Shown here one piece after another: positions 45,178 to 53,574 of a DNA stretch of 64,000 nt. A model generated the notes under the pieces. That model worked only from the letters and a program-made list of their open reading frames with translations. It made no database searches and was not told the DNA's origin. The stretch is from Schlegelella_A sp038241255 (lineage in GTDB: Bacteria; Pseudomonadota; Gammaproteobacteria; Burkholderiales; Burkholderiaceae_C): positions 59,343-123,342 of the forward strand of contig JBBRFW010000001.1 in NCBI GenBank assembly GCA_038241255.1. The letters are read 5' to 3'. Within the stretch, counting starts at the first letter, position 1; each line of letters starts with the position of its first letter. Both the position numbers and the translations under genes were made by a program.

Positions 45178-46251
45178 GTGCAGCACGGCGACCGCGACGG
45201 CGAGGAGTTCCGTACCGATCTGCGGCCGCTCGCCGGCGTCGCGGCCGGCGTCGGCAACGCGGCGGCTCGGCGCATCCTGAGCGCGGCCGAGCTCGCGCGG
45301 TTCACCGAGCTTTCGGACTTTCGCTCGTTCCTGGCGATCGCCCAGACGGCAGGCGTCATCGCGCTGGCGATCAGCTTCGGGCTCTGGGCCTGGTCGAGCC
45401 CGTGGATCGTGCTATCGATCGTCGTCATCGGCGTGCAGCAGCACGGCCTCTTCATCCTCGCCCACGAGGCCGCGCACTACCGGCTCTTTCGCAACCGGGT
45501 GGCCAACGACGCGGTGGGGCGGGCGATCGGCATGGCGGGCGCGATCTCGATGTGCACGTACCGCGTCATCCATCGCCTCCACCACAACAACCTCTACACC
45601 GAGGAGGATCCCGACACCGCGATCCATGGCGGTTACCCGCGCGGCACCGCGTACCTGTGCAAGAAGCTCGCGCAGGACGCGATGGGCTGGAACTCGTGGA
45701 AGACCTTCGCCTACTTCTTCGGCGCGCCGGCTTTGAACGAGCAAACGCAGCGCGTGGCTCGGCCGCTCGACGACACCTCGCCGCAGCTGCGTCGCACGGC
45801 GCGCATCGATCGGCGGTTCGTGGTCGCGTCCCAGTTGCTCGCACCGGCGGCGTGCTTCGCGATCGGCGGCTGGCGTGGCCTCGCCGAGTACGCGACGTTC
45901 TGGCTCGTGCCGATGCTCACGGTGCTGCAGCCGATCCTGCGCCTTCGCGCAGTCTGCGAGCACGGCGCGGTGAGCGATCTGTCGTCGCCACTGACGGCGG
46001 CGCGTTCGAACCGGACCGATGGCGGCCTGCTCAACGCCGTCGGGCGCGCGCTGCTGTTCCCGCACCACGTGAACTACCACCTCGAGCATCATCTCTACCC
46101 CGCAGTGCCGCATTACCGTCTGCCGCGCCTGCATCGTTCGCTGGCGCAGAAGGGCGCGCTCGAAGGTGCCGAGGTGCGCGACCTCGGCGAGACGCTCGGC
46201 CTCGTTTTCGCATCGCGCGCGCCGGGGTCGCTGCAACGGGAACCCGCATGA
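45178..46251 (+). CDS. Membrane fatty acid desaturase
   Basis: This 357-aa membrane di-iron enzyme starts at GTG 45178. The three histidine boxes are intact: HEAAH (about 98-102), HRLHHNN (about 131-137) and NYHLEHHLYP (HLEHH about 301-305), which match the PF00487-type desaturase/hydroxylase family. Four hydrophobic segments flank the boxes. Members insert double bonds or hydroxyls into acyl chains or related lipids. Its place in a degradative cluster is unusual and suggests that the substrate is prepared by oxidation at the membrane. It overlaps the GST gene by ATGA. Confidence 0.88.
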   Translation: MQHGDRDGEEFRTDLRPLAGVAAGVGNAAARRILSAAELARFTELSDFRSFLAIAQTAGVIALAISFGLWAWSSPWIVLSIVVIGVQQHGLFILAHEAAHYRLFRNRVANDAVGRAIGMAGAISMCTYRVIHRLHHNNLYTEEDPDTAIHGGYPRGTAYLCKKLAQDAMGWNSWKTFAYFFGAPALNEQTQRVARPLDDTSPQLRRTARIDRRFVVASQLLAPAACFAIGGWRGLAEYATFWLVPMLTVLQPILRLRAVCEHGAVSDLSSPLTAARSNRTDGGLLNAVGRALLFPHHVNYHLEHHLYPAVPHYRLPRLHRSLAQKGALEGAEVRDLGETLGLVFASRAPGSLQREPA

Positions 46252-47186
46252 GCGAACTGATCCTCCACCACTATCCGACCTCGCCGTTCTCGGAGAAGGT
46301 GCGCCTCGTCCTCGGCATGAAGCGCCTGGCCTGGCGCTCGGTGACCGTGCCCGTGATCATGCCCAAGCCCGACGTCATCGCGCTGACAGGCGGCTACCGG
46401 CGCACGCCGTTCATGCAGATCGGCGCCGACGTCTATTGCGATTCGCTGCTCATGTGTCGCGTCATCGACCGCTTCGCGCCCGAGCCGCCGCTGTATCCGG
46501 CGCAAAGCGAAGGGGCCGCCGAGATCGTCGCGCAGTGGGCCGACTCCTCGCTCTTCTGGGCAGCGGTCCCGTACACCATGCAGCCCGCCGGCGCGCCGCA
46601 CATCTTCGCCGGCGCGCCGCCGGAGTACCTGAAGGCCTTCGGCGCCGACCGCGCGGCGATGGCGCCGACGATGCGGCGCGCGCCGACGCACGACGCCGGC
46701 GCCGCGCTCGCTGCCTACCTGCACCGGCTCGAGGCGATGCTCGGGGACGGGCGGCGCTTTCTGCTCGGCAGCGCCGCATCGATCGCCGACTTCTCGGCGG
46801 CGCAATCGATCTGGTTCATGCGACGGGCACCGCCGATCGCGGCCCTCCTGGTCGACTATCCGCGGGTGGTCGATTGGTTCGCGCGCGTCGCGGCCTTCGG
46901 GCACGGCGACGCGACCCCGCTCGGCAGCGCCGAGGCCATCGCGCTCGCCGCGCAGGCCAAGAGTCACGCGCCGACGGCGGTCGGCGCCGGCCTCGGCCTT
47001 TCAGCGGGAGATCCGGTCACCGTTGCGCCGGCCGACTACGCCCACGACGAAGTCGCGGGCACGATCGTGGGGCTCGACGCCGACGAGGTCGTGATCGCCC
47101 GGAACGACGTACGCGCGGGTCGCGTCCACGTCCACTTCCCGCGCATCGGCTTCCACATCAAGGTAGTGAAGAAGGACCTCTCATGA
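46248..47186 (+). CDS. Glutathione S-transferase-like protein with C-terminal extension
   Basis: The 312-aa chain has a GST N-terminal thioredoxin-like domain (LHHYPTSPFSEKVRLVLGMK, with S-P-F-S at the active-site turn; about 5-24) and a helical GST C-domain to about 235 (GSAASIADFSAAQSIWFM). About 75 extra residues follow, rich in short beta segments (DPVTVAPADYAHDEVAGTIV and GRVHVHFPRIGFHIKV). Ordinary GSTs end near 220 aa, so the tail is an added domain, possibly SH3-like. Coupled by ATGA overlaps to both neighbours. Confidence 0.85.
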   Translation: MSELILHHYPTSPFSEKVRLVLGMKRLAWRSVTVPVIMPKPDVIALTGGYRRTPFMQIGADVYCDSLLMCRVIDRFAPEPPLYPAQSEGAAEIVAQWADSSLFWAAVPYTMQPAGAPHIFAGAPPEYLKAFGADRAAMAPTMRRAPTHDAGAALAAYLHRLEAMLGDGRRFLLGSAASIADFSAAQSIWFMRRAPPIAALLVDYPRVVDWFARVAAFGHGDATPLGSAEAIALAAQAKSHAPTAVGAGLGLSAGDPVTVAPADYAHDEVAGTIVGLDADEVVIARNDVRAGRVHVHFPRIGFHIKVVKKDLS

Positions 47187-48085
47187 AGACATTCAAGGGC
47201 CGAACGGCCGTCATCACCGGTGCCGGCTCGGGCTTCGGCCTCGAGACCTCGCGCCTGGCCGCGCAGCGCGGCATGAACGTCGTCATGGCCGACGTGCAGC
47301 AGGACGCGCTCGACCGGGCCGCCGCCGACGTGCGCGCGCTCGGCGCCGAAGTGCTGCCTTTCCGGCTCGACGTCGCCCATTCCGGCGAGGTCGAGGCGCT
47401 CGGCGCCGCGACCAAGGCGCGCTTCGGCGCGCCGAACATCGTCTTCAACAACGCCGGCGTCGGCGCCGGCGGCCTGATCTGGGAGAACAGCGCGGCCGAC
47501 TGGGCCTGGGTGCTCGGCGTCAACGTCATGGGCGTGGCGCACGGCATGCGCGTGTTCACGCCGATGATGCTCGAGGCGGCCGCGATGGACCCCGCATACG
47601 AAGGTCACATCGTCAACACTGCATCGATGGCCGGCCTCATCAACGCGCCCAACATGGGCGTCTACAACGCCAGCAAGCACGCGGTCGTGGCGATGAGCGA
47701 GACGCTCTACCAGGACCTGCAGCTCGTCACGACGCAGATCGGCGCCTCGGTGCTGTGCCCGTTTTTCGTGCCGACCGGCATCACCGAGAGCCAGCGCAAC
47801 CGGCCCCAGGCGTTTGCCGCCGGCGCGCCGACCAAGAGCCAGGTGATCGGCAAGGCGATGAACGACCGCGCCGTCGGCCGCGGCAAGGTGAGCGCGGCCG
47901 ACGTAGCGCGCTTCGTCTTCGATGCAATCGGCGAGAAGCGCTTCTACATCTACAGCCACCCGAAGTCGCTGTCGAGCGTGCAGACTCGCCTCGACGACAT
48001 CATGCAGGTGCGCAATCCGACCGATCCGTTCGCCGCGCGTCCCGAGATCGGCGCCGAGCTTCGCTCAGCGCTTCGCGGGGCCTGA
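47183..48085 (+). CDS. Short-chain dehydrogenase/reductase
   Basis: This 300-aa SDR has the cofactor motif TGAGSGFGLETSRLA (about residues 11-25), NNAGVGAGG (about 90), catalytic Ser in NTASMAGLI and Tyr-x-x-x-Lys in VYNASKHAVVAMSETLYQDL. The C-terminal part is longer than in classical SDRs and ends with a charged FYIYSHPKSLSSVQTRLDDI segment, a form often seen in oxidoreductases of lipid or xenobiotic clusters. It is the last gene of the long plus-strand run; a hairpin region follows at 48149-48210. Confidence 0.9.
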   Translation: MKTFKGRTAVITGAGSGFGLETSRLAAQRGMNVVMADVQQDALDRAAADVRALGAEVLPFRLDVAHSGEVEALGAATKARFGAPNIVFNNAGVGAGGLIWENSAADWAWVLGVNVMGVAHGMRVFTPMMLEAAAMDPAYEGHIVNTASMAGLINAPNMGVYNASKHAVVAMSETLYQDLQLVTTQIGASVLCPFFVPTGITESQRNRPQAFAAGAPTKSQVIGKAMNDRAVGRGKVSAADVARFVFDAIGEKRFYIYSHPKSLSSVQTRLDDIMQVRNPTDPFAARPEIGAELRSALRGA

Positions 48086-48148
48086 GCGGCCCCGGCAGGC
48101 CCGTGCCTCCCTCCCGGAGAGAATGAATGGGGAGGAGCAATCCTGTCA

Positions 48149-48210
48149 GAAGATCGGATGCCGAGGAACGGGATGCTGAGACGGCGCAGCCGTCTCAGCA
48201 TCCGATCTTC
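48149..48210. terminator. Nested inverted repeats at the end of the operon, overlapping the DUF1223 3' end
   Basis: GGATGCTGAGACGG (48171-48184) and CCGTCTCAGCATCC (48190-48203) form a perfect 14-bp stem with a 5-base loop. A second perfect pair, GAAGATCGGATGC (48149-48161) and GCATCCGATCTTC (48198-48210), competes for the same right arm. The right arm contains the last codons and stop of the convergent DUF1223 gene. It probably ends transcription from both sides, although no U-tract is seen. Confidence 0.6.
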
Positions 48211-48980
48211 ACGGCCTGCACCGGGCGGCCGGTCGCCGCGTCGACGACCACCAGGTTGACGCTGCGCGGATGCGCCGCCTCCGCCGCCGTCGCCGGCTTG
48301 AAGCTCAGCGTCTCGGCGGCGGCGTTGCGCGCTGTCCAGGCCGGCACCGGCTCGTAATCGCGCACGACGAAATCGTGGTGCAGCGTCACGCCGTCGTTCT
48401 CGCCCGCCTTCACGGCGGTGACGTGGCCCTGCTCGGTCACGGCCCAGTAGGCGGCGAGCCGCTGCGGCGCGCCGGCCGCGGGCGTGACGGTGGCGACGAA
48501 TCGGTCGCCGCGGTGGGCGACGGCGACATCGATCGTCGCGTCTGACCGGTCCGACGCCGGCACCGCAGCGCGCGACCAATCGGTGCGATCCCGGCCGTCG
48601 ACGACGACCTGCGGCGTGTAGCTGAAGCGGGCACCGTTGGTCGCCTGCTGGCTCGCCTGGCGCGCCGTGAACGCCGCGCTCGCGAAGCGATCCTTCCAGC
48701 CGAGGCGATCCCAGTAGTCGACGTGGAAGGCCAGGGCGACCACCGACGGGTCGGCCTTCAGCTTGGAGAGCCAGCGATCGGCTGGCGGGCACGAATTGCA
48801 GCCCTCCGATGTGTAGAGCTCGACGACCGGCGGCACGACGCGCGTGCTCGACGCCACGCAGGCCTCGGCACCACGCGCGGTCGCGTGGCCGAAGCCGGCG
48901 GCGATGCCAGCGAGCGCGAGCGTGATGGCGCGGCGCGGCAGCGCGCCGACGCTGAGCAAGGAAGACGGGGATCGTTTCAT
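48195..48980 (-). CDS. DUF1223 family, exported thioredoxin-like protein
   Basis: This 261-aa protein has a signal peptide (about residues 1-38, ending ARGAEA). The DUF1223 core is VVELYTSEGCNSCPPADRWL with a CxxC pair Cys61/Cys64, then VVALAFHVDYWDRLGWKDRF and RQASQQATNGARFSYTPQVVVDG (split). A thioredoxin-like redox role in the periplasm is likely, but the family has no settled function. It is divergent from the DUF4331 gene across a 195-base spacer in which I see no further gene. The 3' end lies in the nested repeat. Confidence 0.88.
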   Translation of the reverse strand: MKRSPSSLLSVGALPRRAITLALAGIAAGFGHATARGAEACVASSTRVVPPVVELYTSEGCNSCPPADRWLSKLKADPSVVALAFHVDYWDRLGWKDRFASAAFTARQASQQATNGARFSYTPQVVVDGRDRTDWSRAAVPASDRSDATIDVAVAHRGDRFVATVTPAAGAPQRLAAYWAVTEQGHVTAVKAGENDGVTLHHDFVVRDYEPVPAWTARNAAAETLSFKPATAAEAAHPRSVNLVVVDAATGRPVQAVKIGC

Positions 48981-49175
48981 CGATCGCTCCTTTCGACAGG
49001 ATGAGGCTTGGTCGTCGCCGTCGTGCCGGCATTACCGATCGCGCCACCGGATTCTGCATCCGCTTCGAAAACCGCTGCGTATCAGCGCCGAACGTGCGTG
49101 GCAGGCCCCGGCCCGATGCACACCCCCCGGGTTCTTCCGGGCCGTTGTCGAGTGATCCACACCGAGGAGCAAGAG

Positions 49176-50729
49176 ATGAAGAGAGCCCAGCCCCGAAACC
49201 CAGCCCGGCTGCTGCCGGTCGTCGCCGCCGTCGCCGCCCTGGCCAGCGTGGCCGTCGTTCCGGCGCATGCGTCGAGCCACCGCGAGGCCCCAAGCATCGC
49301 CATGAACCCGACCGTCGACGCGACGGACTTTTACATGTTTCGGAGCTACGAGACCGGCCGCTCGGCATTCGTCACGCTCCTCGCCAACTACATTCCTTTT
49401 CAGGATCCGCAGGGCGGCCCGAACTTCTTCAAGCTAAACCCGAACGCGCTGTACGAGATCCACATCGACAACACCGGGGCCGGCTCTGAAGCGCTGACCT
49501 TCCAGTTTCGCTTCACGAACAAGTCGGCGCAGACGGCGCTGACCGTGGGCGGCAAGTCGGTCAAGATTCCGCTCATCAACAGCGGCGTCATCTCGGGCGC
49601 CACGCCGGCCGCACTGAACGTGTCCGAGAGCTACACCCTGACGATGGTCAAGGGCGATCGCCGCACCGGCGTCGCCACCGCGGTGACCAACGCTACCGGC
49701 GGCGGCGCAACATTCACCAAGCCAGTCGACAACATCGGCGACAAGTCGTTCGGCGGCGCTGGCAACTACGCCACCTACGCCAACCAGTTCATCTACAGCA
49801 TCAACATCCCGGGCTGCTCGACGCCGGGCCGCGTCTTCGTCGGCCAGCGCAAGGAGCCGTTCTACATCGCCATCGGGCCGATCTTCGACCTGATCAACAT
49901 CAACCCGCTTGGGCCGGAGGTCGGCGGCAACCAGAACGATCTGGAAGGCAAGAACATCACCACGCTGGCCCTCGAGCTGCCCATCGCCTGCGTCACTGCC
50001 GGCTCCGACCCGGTGGTCGGCGCGTGGACCACGGCGAGTCTGCGCCAGGGGCGCCTCCTCAGCAACGCGCCGGCGACGGGCCTCAACAAGGCAAGCGTGG
50101 AGGGCGGCGCCTGGACGCAGGTCTCGCGGTTGGCCAACCCGCTTGTCAACGAGCTCGTTATCGGCCTCGACGACAAGGACAAGTTCAACTCGTCGAAGCC
50201 GAAGAATGACGCCGCGAACTTCGCCGACTACGTCACCAACCCGACCTTCCCGGCCTTGGTGCAATCGCTCTTCCCGAGCGCCGTGGCACCGACGAACTTC
50301 CCGCGCACCGATCTGCTGACGGTGTTCCTGAAGGGGATCAAGGGCCTGAACCAGCCGGCCACGCCGCCCACCACGCTCGCCGAGATGATGCGCCTGAACA
50401 CGTCGATTGCTCCGGCTGCGATAGGCGCGCAGAACGCTCTCGGCGTGGCGGGGGGCGACAATGCCGGCTACCCGAATGGCAGGCGCCCCGCCGACGACGT
50501 GGTCGACCTGACGATGCGCGTGGCGATGGGTGCGCTTTGTGTCCTGACGGGTCCGACCGATACCTTGCAAGTCGGCTGCAAGCCGTCCGATGCACCCGCC
50601 GGCGGTCTGCCACTGACCGACGGGGTGCGCAAGACCTCGGCCAACTTCGGCGCTGCGTTCCCGTACCTGACGACGCCGCTGCCGGGCAACTTCAACCCGA
50701 TGCCGCCGGCCGGTGCGTCCTATCCTTGA
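49176..50729 (+). CDS. DUF4331 family exported protein
   Basis: This 517-aa protein starts at ATG 49176, after GGAGCAAGAG. The signal peptide spans about 1-32 (ending PAHA). The mature N-terminus SSHREAPSIAMNPTVDATDFYMFRSYE is split around residues 33-59 and carries the diagnostic S-H-R-E-A-P and V-D-A-T-D-F-Y motifs of DUF4331. Two Cys pairs (IPGCSTPGR, ELPIACVT) and the C-terminal RRPADDVVDLTMRVAMGALC follow. It should lie in the periplasm or outside the cell. The function is unknown. It leads a four-gene cassette with a lipoprotein, a repeat protein and a HupE-like membrane protein. Confidence 0.9.
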   Translation: MKRAQPRNPARLLPVVAAVAALASVAVVPAHASSHREAPSIAMNPTVDATDFYMFRSYETGRSAFVTLLANYIPFQDPQGGPNFFKLNPNALYEIHIDNTGAGSEALTFQFRFTNKSAQTALTVGGKSVKIPLINSGVISGATPAALNVSESYTLTMVKGDRRTGVATAVTNATGGGATFTKPVDNIGDKSFGGAGNYATYANQFIYSINIPGCSTPGRVFVGQRKEPFYIAIGPIFDLININPLGPEVGGNQNDLEGKNITTLALELPIACVTAGSDPVVGAWTTASLRQGRLLSNAPATGLNKASVEGGAWTQVSRLANPLVNELVIGLDDKDKFNSSKPKNDAANFADYVTNPTFPALVQSLFPSAVAPTNFPRTDLLTVFLKGIKGLNQPATPPTTLAEMMRLNTSIAPAAIGAQNALGVAGGDNAGYPNGRRPADDVVDLTMRVAMGALCVLTGPTDTLQVGCKPSDAPAGGLPLTDGVRKTSANFGAAFPYLTTPLPGNFNPMPPAGASYP

Positions 50730-50748
50730 TGCCTGAAGGAGCCAAGTC

Positions 50749-51012
50749 ATGAATCCAAAAGACAGGCTATTGATGCGCGGAGGTCTGGCCTCCCTTCTAG
50801 CGGCCGGCATGCTGGCCGCCTGCGGGGGCGACAACTTCCAGACGCCGCCGGCAACCAGCCAGGTGCCAGCCAGCGCAAGCCAGTCGGTGGACGGCTTCAT
50901 CGAGTACCTGAAGATGCTGGTGGCTTCGTCGGCCGACATGCTCGAGCCCGTCGACACCAGTATGGTCACCGCGCCGACCGACGACACCATTGAACCGCAG
51001 GCGATTCCCTGA
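50749..51012 (+). CDS. Small lipoprotein next to the DUF4331 gene
   Basis: This 87-aa protein has a lipoprotein signal (MNPKDRLLMRGGLASLLAAG..., lipobox LAAC with Cys25). The short mature part contains SASQSVDGFIEYLKMLVASS and an acidic end. GGAG precedes the ATG, 19 bases after the DUF4331 stop. I know no name for it. The VDGFIEYLK segment looks like a conserved helix. A likely role is an outer-membrane-anchored partner of the DUF4331 protein. Confidence 0.75.
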   Translation: MNPKDRLLMRGGLASLLAAGMLAACGGDNFQTPPATSQVPASASQSVDGFIEYLKMLVASSADMLEPVDTSMVTAPTDDTIEPQAIP

Positions 51013-51018
51013 GCGTGT

Positions 51019-51044
51019 GGGTGGCGGGCAATCGCTCGCCACCC
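51019..51044 (+). terminator. Hairpin between the small lipoprotein and repeat-protein genes
   Basis: GGGTGGCG (51019-51026) pairs perfectly with CGCCACCC (51037-51044) over a 10-base loop; TTACGATT follows. It starts 7 bases after the lipoprotein stop and could reduce read-through into the downstream membrane genes. Confidence 0.5.
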
Positions 51045-51056
51045 TTACGATTGCGC

Positions 51057-52229
51057 ATGCGAGCTTCACACCTGCTGACCGGCCCACTTGCGGCCGGTCT
51101 CCTTTTTTGTGGTTTGCTCACCGCTGCGGTGGCCATGCCCATCACGCCGGGCAACGACGACGAAGTTATCGACGTGCTGCCCGCGACCTCCGGCAATCGC
51201 AACGAGGAGCGGCAGGCGAGAAAGCTGCTCGCAGCGCAACCGGGCAATCCGGTGCTCGCTCTCGCCGTCGCCCGCCGCTATCTCGACCAAGCGCACCAGT
51301 CGGGAGACCCGCGCTACGCCGGCCTGGCCATGGCTGCGTTGCGTGCTTGGCCCGAGGCGGGCACGTCGCCGGCCGAGATCCTGCTCATGCGCGCGACGCT
51401 GCAGCAGTATTTGCACGAGTTCGACGCCTCGGTGGCCAGCCTTCGTCAGTTGCTTGCGCGCCCGGGCAGCGAGCGCCAGCCGCAGGCTTGGCTGACCCTG
51501 GCCACTGTATTGCGCGTGCAGGGGCACTACACCGATTCCGACGCCGCGTGCCGCGAGGTGGGCCGCGCCGGTGGCACGCTTTATTCGGCAGCCTGCCTAG
51601 CCGAGAATGCAGCGCTGCGCGGTACCGTGGCCGACGCGCGCAAGACCTTCCACGCCCTGCTCGCAGACCCGCGCCTGCCGGGCGGAACGCGTGGCTGGCT
51701 GCTGACCTCGCTCGCCGAGCTTGAGGAACGCGACGGCCACGCCGGCGCGGCCGAGGCCGCGTATCGCGCTGTCCTGCAGCAGGGCCCCGACTCGTACGCG
51801 ACCCTCGCCTACGCCGACTTCCTCATCGCCCAGCGCCGCCCGACCGAGGCCTTGAAGGTGCTGCGCGAGCAGACGCGCACCGACGCCGTCGTCTTGCGCC
51901 TGGCCATCGCCGGCGTGCAGGCAGGTGCGGCTGACAGCGGGCGCGACGTGACCGAGATGCGCGAGCGCATCGCGCTGGCCAACGAACGACCCGATGCGCG
52001 CATCTTCCACGGTCGCGAGCAGGCGATGTTCGCGCTGGTCGTCGAGCACGCGTCGGAGCGCGCGCTCGAGCTCGCGCGCGGCGATGTCGCCAACCAGCGC
52101 GAACCGCTCGACCTGCTCGTCTTCGCCCAGGCCGCTCGCGCCAGCGGCAAGGCCGAGGCGATCGACGAGGCGCGGCGTCTGAAGGCTTCACTCGGGCTGC
52201 ACGATCGGCGCATCGATGCCGTCCTCTGA
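51057..52229 (+). CDS. Exported TPR-like repeat protein
   Basis: This 390-aa protein starts at ATG 51057 (MRASHLLTGPL) with a signal peptide to about residue 26 (AAVAMP). The rest is alpha-helical with degenerate tetratricopeptide-like repeats, for example YLDQAHQSGDPRYAGLAMAAL, ATVLRVQGHYTDSDAACREV, AELEERDGHAGAAEAAYRAV and FLIAQRRPTEALKVLREQ. Such proteins act as scaffolds for partner proteins. A GTG at 51015 is an alternative start but would precede the signal peptide with an unsuitable stretch. The 3' end overlaps the HupE-type gene by 14 bases, so both are co-translated. Confidence 0.8.
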   Translation: MRASHLLTGPLAAGLLFCGLLTAAVAMPITPGNDDEVIDVLPATSGNRNEERQARKLLAAQPGNPVLALAVARRYLDQAHQSGDPRYAGLAMAALRAWPEAGTSPAEILLMRATLQQYLHEFDASVASLRQLLARPGSERQPQAWLTLATVLRVQGHYTDSDAACREVGRAGGTLYSAACLAENAALRGTVADARKTFHALLADPRLPGGTRGWLLTSLAELEERDGHAGAAEAAYRAVLQQGPDSYATLAYADFLIAQRRPTEALKVLREQTRTDAVVLRLAIAGVQAGAADSGRDVTEMRERIALANERPDARIFHGREQAMFALVVEHASERALELARGDVANQREPLDLLVFAQAARASGKAEAIDEARRLKASLGLHDRRIDAVL

Positions 52230-53424
52230 GACGGTGGGGCGGCTGCGATCCGGTCTTCGGCGCGGCCTGGTCGCGGCCGCGTTGGCGCTCTGCGCCGTCG
52301 CGGCCCATGCCCACAAGGCAAGCGACTCTTACCTGCAGATCGCCGCGGCGCCGGGCAAGCTCGATGTCCGCTGGGACATCGCGCTGCGCGATCTCGACGT
52401 CGCCCTCGACCTCGATAGCGACGCCGACGGCAAGCTCACCTGGGGCGAGGTGCGCACCGCCTGGCCGCGGATAGAGGCCTATGCGCTGCAGCGTCTCGCG
52501 ATCGAGGGCTGTGCGCTGGCGCCGATCAATCGCGGCCTCGAGCGGCGCAACGACGGTGCCTACGCGGTGCTCTACCTGACGTCGACGTGCACCCTGCCGA
52601 CGCCGCCGCGGATCACGTACTCGCTGTTTGCCGACGTCGACCCGACGCACCGCGGAATCGCCAAGATCCAGCGTCTCGGGCAGGACATTGTGCTGTCGGT
52701 GCTCGAGCCGGGTCTCGGCCAGATAAGCGCGGGCCAAGCGACGGCGCGCGGCGCGTCGGCGGCGAGCAACGCAGGAGCGGCACGCAGCGACGCTGCGTCG
52801 CACGCTGCGAGCGGCGCGCGTCTGGAGTTTCTGCTCGAAGGGGTGCGCCACATCCTGACCGGCTACGACCACGTCCTCTTTCTGCTGTGTCTGCTGCTGC
52901 CTTCGGTGATGCGGCGAACGGCCGACGGTTGGCGGCCTGTCGAACGCCTGGCGCAGGCGGTCTGGCCGGTGATCGGCATCGTCTCGGCGTTCACTGTCGC
53001 GCACTCGATCACGCTCGGCCTGGCGGCCCTGAAGCTCGTGTCGCTGTCGCCGGCCTTCATCGAGCCGGCAATCGCAGTCACGATCGTCCTCGCCGCGCTC
53101 GACAACGTCCTGCCGATCTTTCCGGTGCGCCGCGTCGTCGTCACCTTCTTCTTCGGCCTAATCCACGGCTTCGGATTCGCCAATGTGCTGGCTGAGCTGA
53201 ACCTGCCGAGCACGGCGTTCGCGTGGGTGCTGCTGCAGTTCAACATCGGCCTCGAGCTCGGCCAGTTGCTAATCGTTGCCGTCGCGACGACCGCGCTCTT
53301 CACGCTGCGCTTCTGGCACGGCTATGCGCGCGTGGTAATCGGCGGCGGCTCGATCGTCGCCATCGCGATCGGCCTGGTGTGGTTGATCGAACGAACCGCG
53401 AACGTCTCGATCCTGTCGCTATGA
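52216..53424 (+). CDS. HupE/UreJ_2-family membrane protein
   Basis: This 402-aa protein has a signal peptide (about 1-33, ending AHAH) and a periplasmic domain of about 150 residues with a Thr/Asp-rich segment (LDLDSDADGKLTWGEV, resembling a calcium-binding EF-hand loop). A low-complexity Ala/Ser linker (about 175-200) leads into six to seven C-terminal helices. The family motif H-x-x-x-G-x-D-H is present (RHILTGYDHVLFLL, about 213-226), as is FGLIHGFGFANVL. HupE/UreJ relatives are nickel permeases; this subfamily is uncharacterised, so metal transport is a guess. Confidence 0.85.
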   Translation: MPSSETVGRLRSGLRRGLVAAALALCAVAAHAHKASDSYLQIAAAPGKLDVRWDIALRDLDVALDLDSDADGKLTWGEVRTAWPRIEAYALQRLAIEGCALAPINRGLERRNDGAYAVLYLTSTCTLPTPPRITYSLFADVDPTHRGIAKIQRLGQDIVLSVLEPGLGQISAGQATARGASAASNAGAARSDAASHAASGARLEFLLEGVRHILTGYDHVLFLLCLLLPSVMRRTADGWRPVERLAQAVWPVIGIVSAFTVAHSITLGLAALKLVSLSPAFIEPAIAVTIVLAALDNVLPIFPVRRVVVTFFFGLIHGFGFANVLAELNLPSTAFAWVLLQFNIGLELGQLLIVAVATTALFTLRFWHGYARVVIGGGSIVAIAIGLVWLIERTANVSILSL

Positions 53425-53471
53425 CGGGCGTCCACTACAATCGACCGGGACACTACAAGGGCGAGAAAGGC

Positions 53472-53519
53472 ATGACGGTTATGACACCGCGAACTACCAC
53501 CCCCCCCGGGAGGGTTTAG
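53472..53519 (+). CDS. Threonine-rich leader peptide of thrS
   Basis: A 15-codon frame, MTVMTPRTTTPPGRV, ends with TAG at 53517-53519. Five of the 15 residues are Thr, three of them in a row (ACT ACC ACC, 53493-53501). The next gene encodes threonyl-tRNA synthetase. The frame also opens at ATG 53421, which overlaps the HupE-type stop (ATGA) and would give 32 residues. A terminator and an alternative pairing lie between it and thrS. By analogy with amino-acid biosynthetic leaders, ribosome stalling at Thr codons would permit thrS transcription. Confidence 0.7.
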   Translation: MTVMTPRTTTPPGRV

Positions 53520-53522
53520 GCC

Positions 53523-53574
53523 GCCGCGCGTCCACGCATCCCGTCACTGTCTCGTTCGTTCGAAAAAGCGCGGC
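53523..53574 (+). promoter_or_regulatory. Predicted antiterminator pairing in the thrS leader
   Basis: GCCGCGC (53523-53529) is perfectly complementary to GCGCGGC (53568-53574). The second arm is also the left arm of the terminator, so the two structures exclude each other. The first arm begins 4 bases after the leader stop codon, so a ribosome waiting at that stop would mask it. A ribosome stalled at the ACC codons (53496-53501) would leave it free. Confidence 0.6.
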
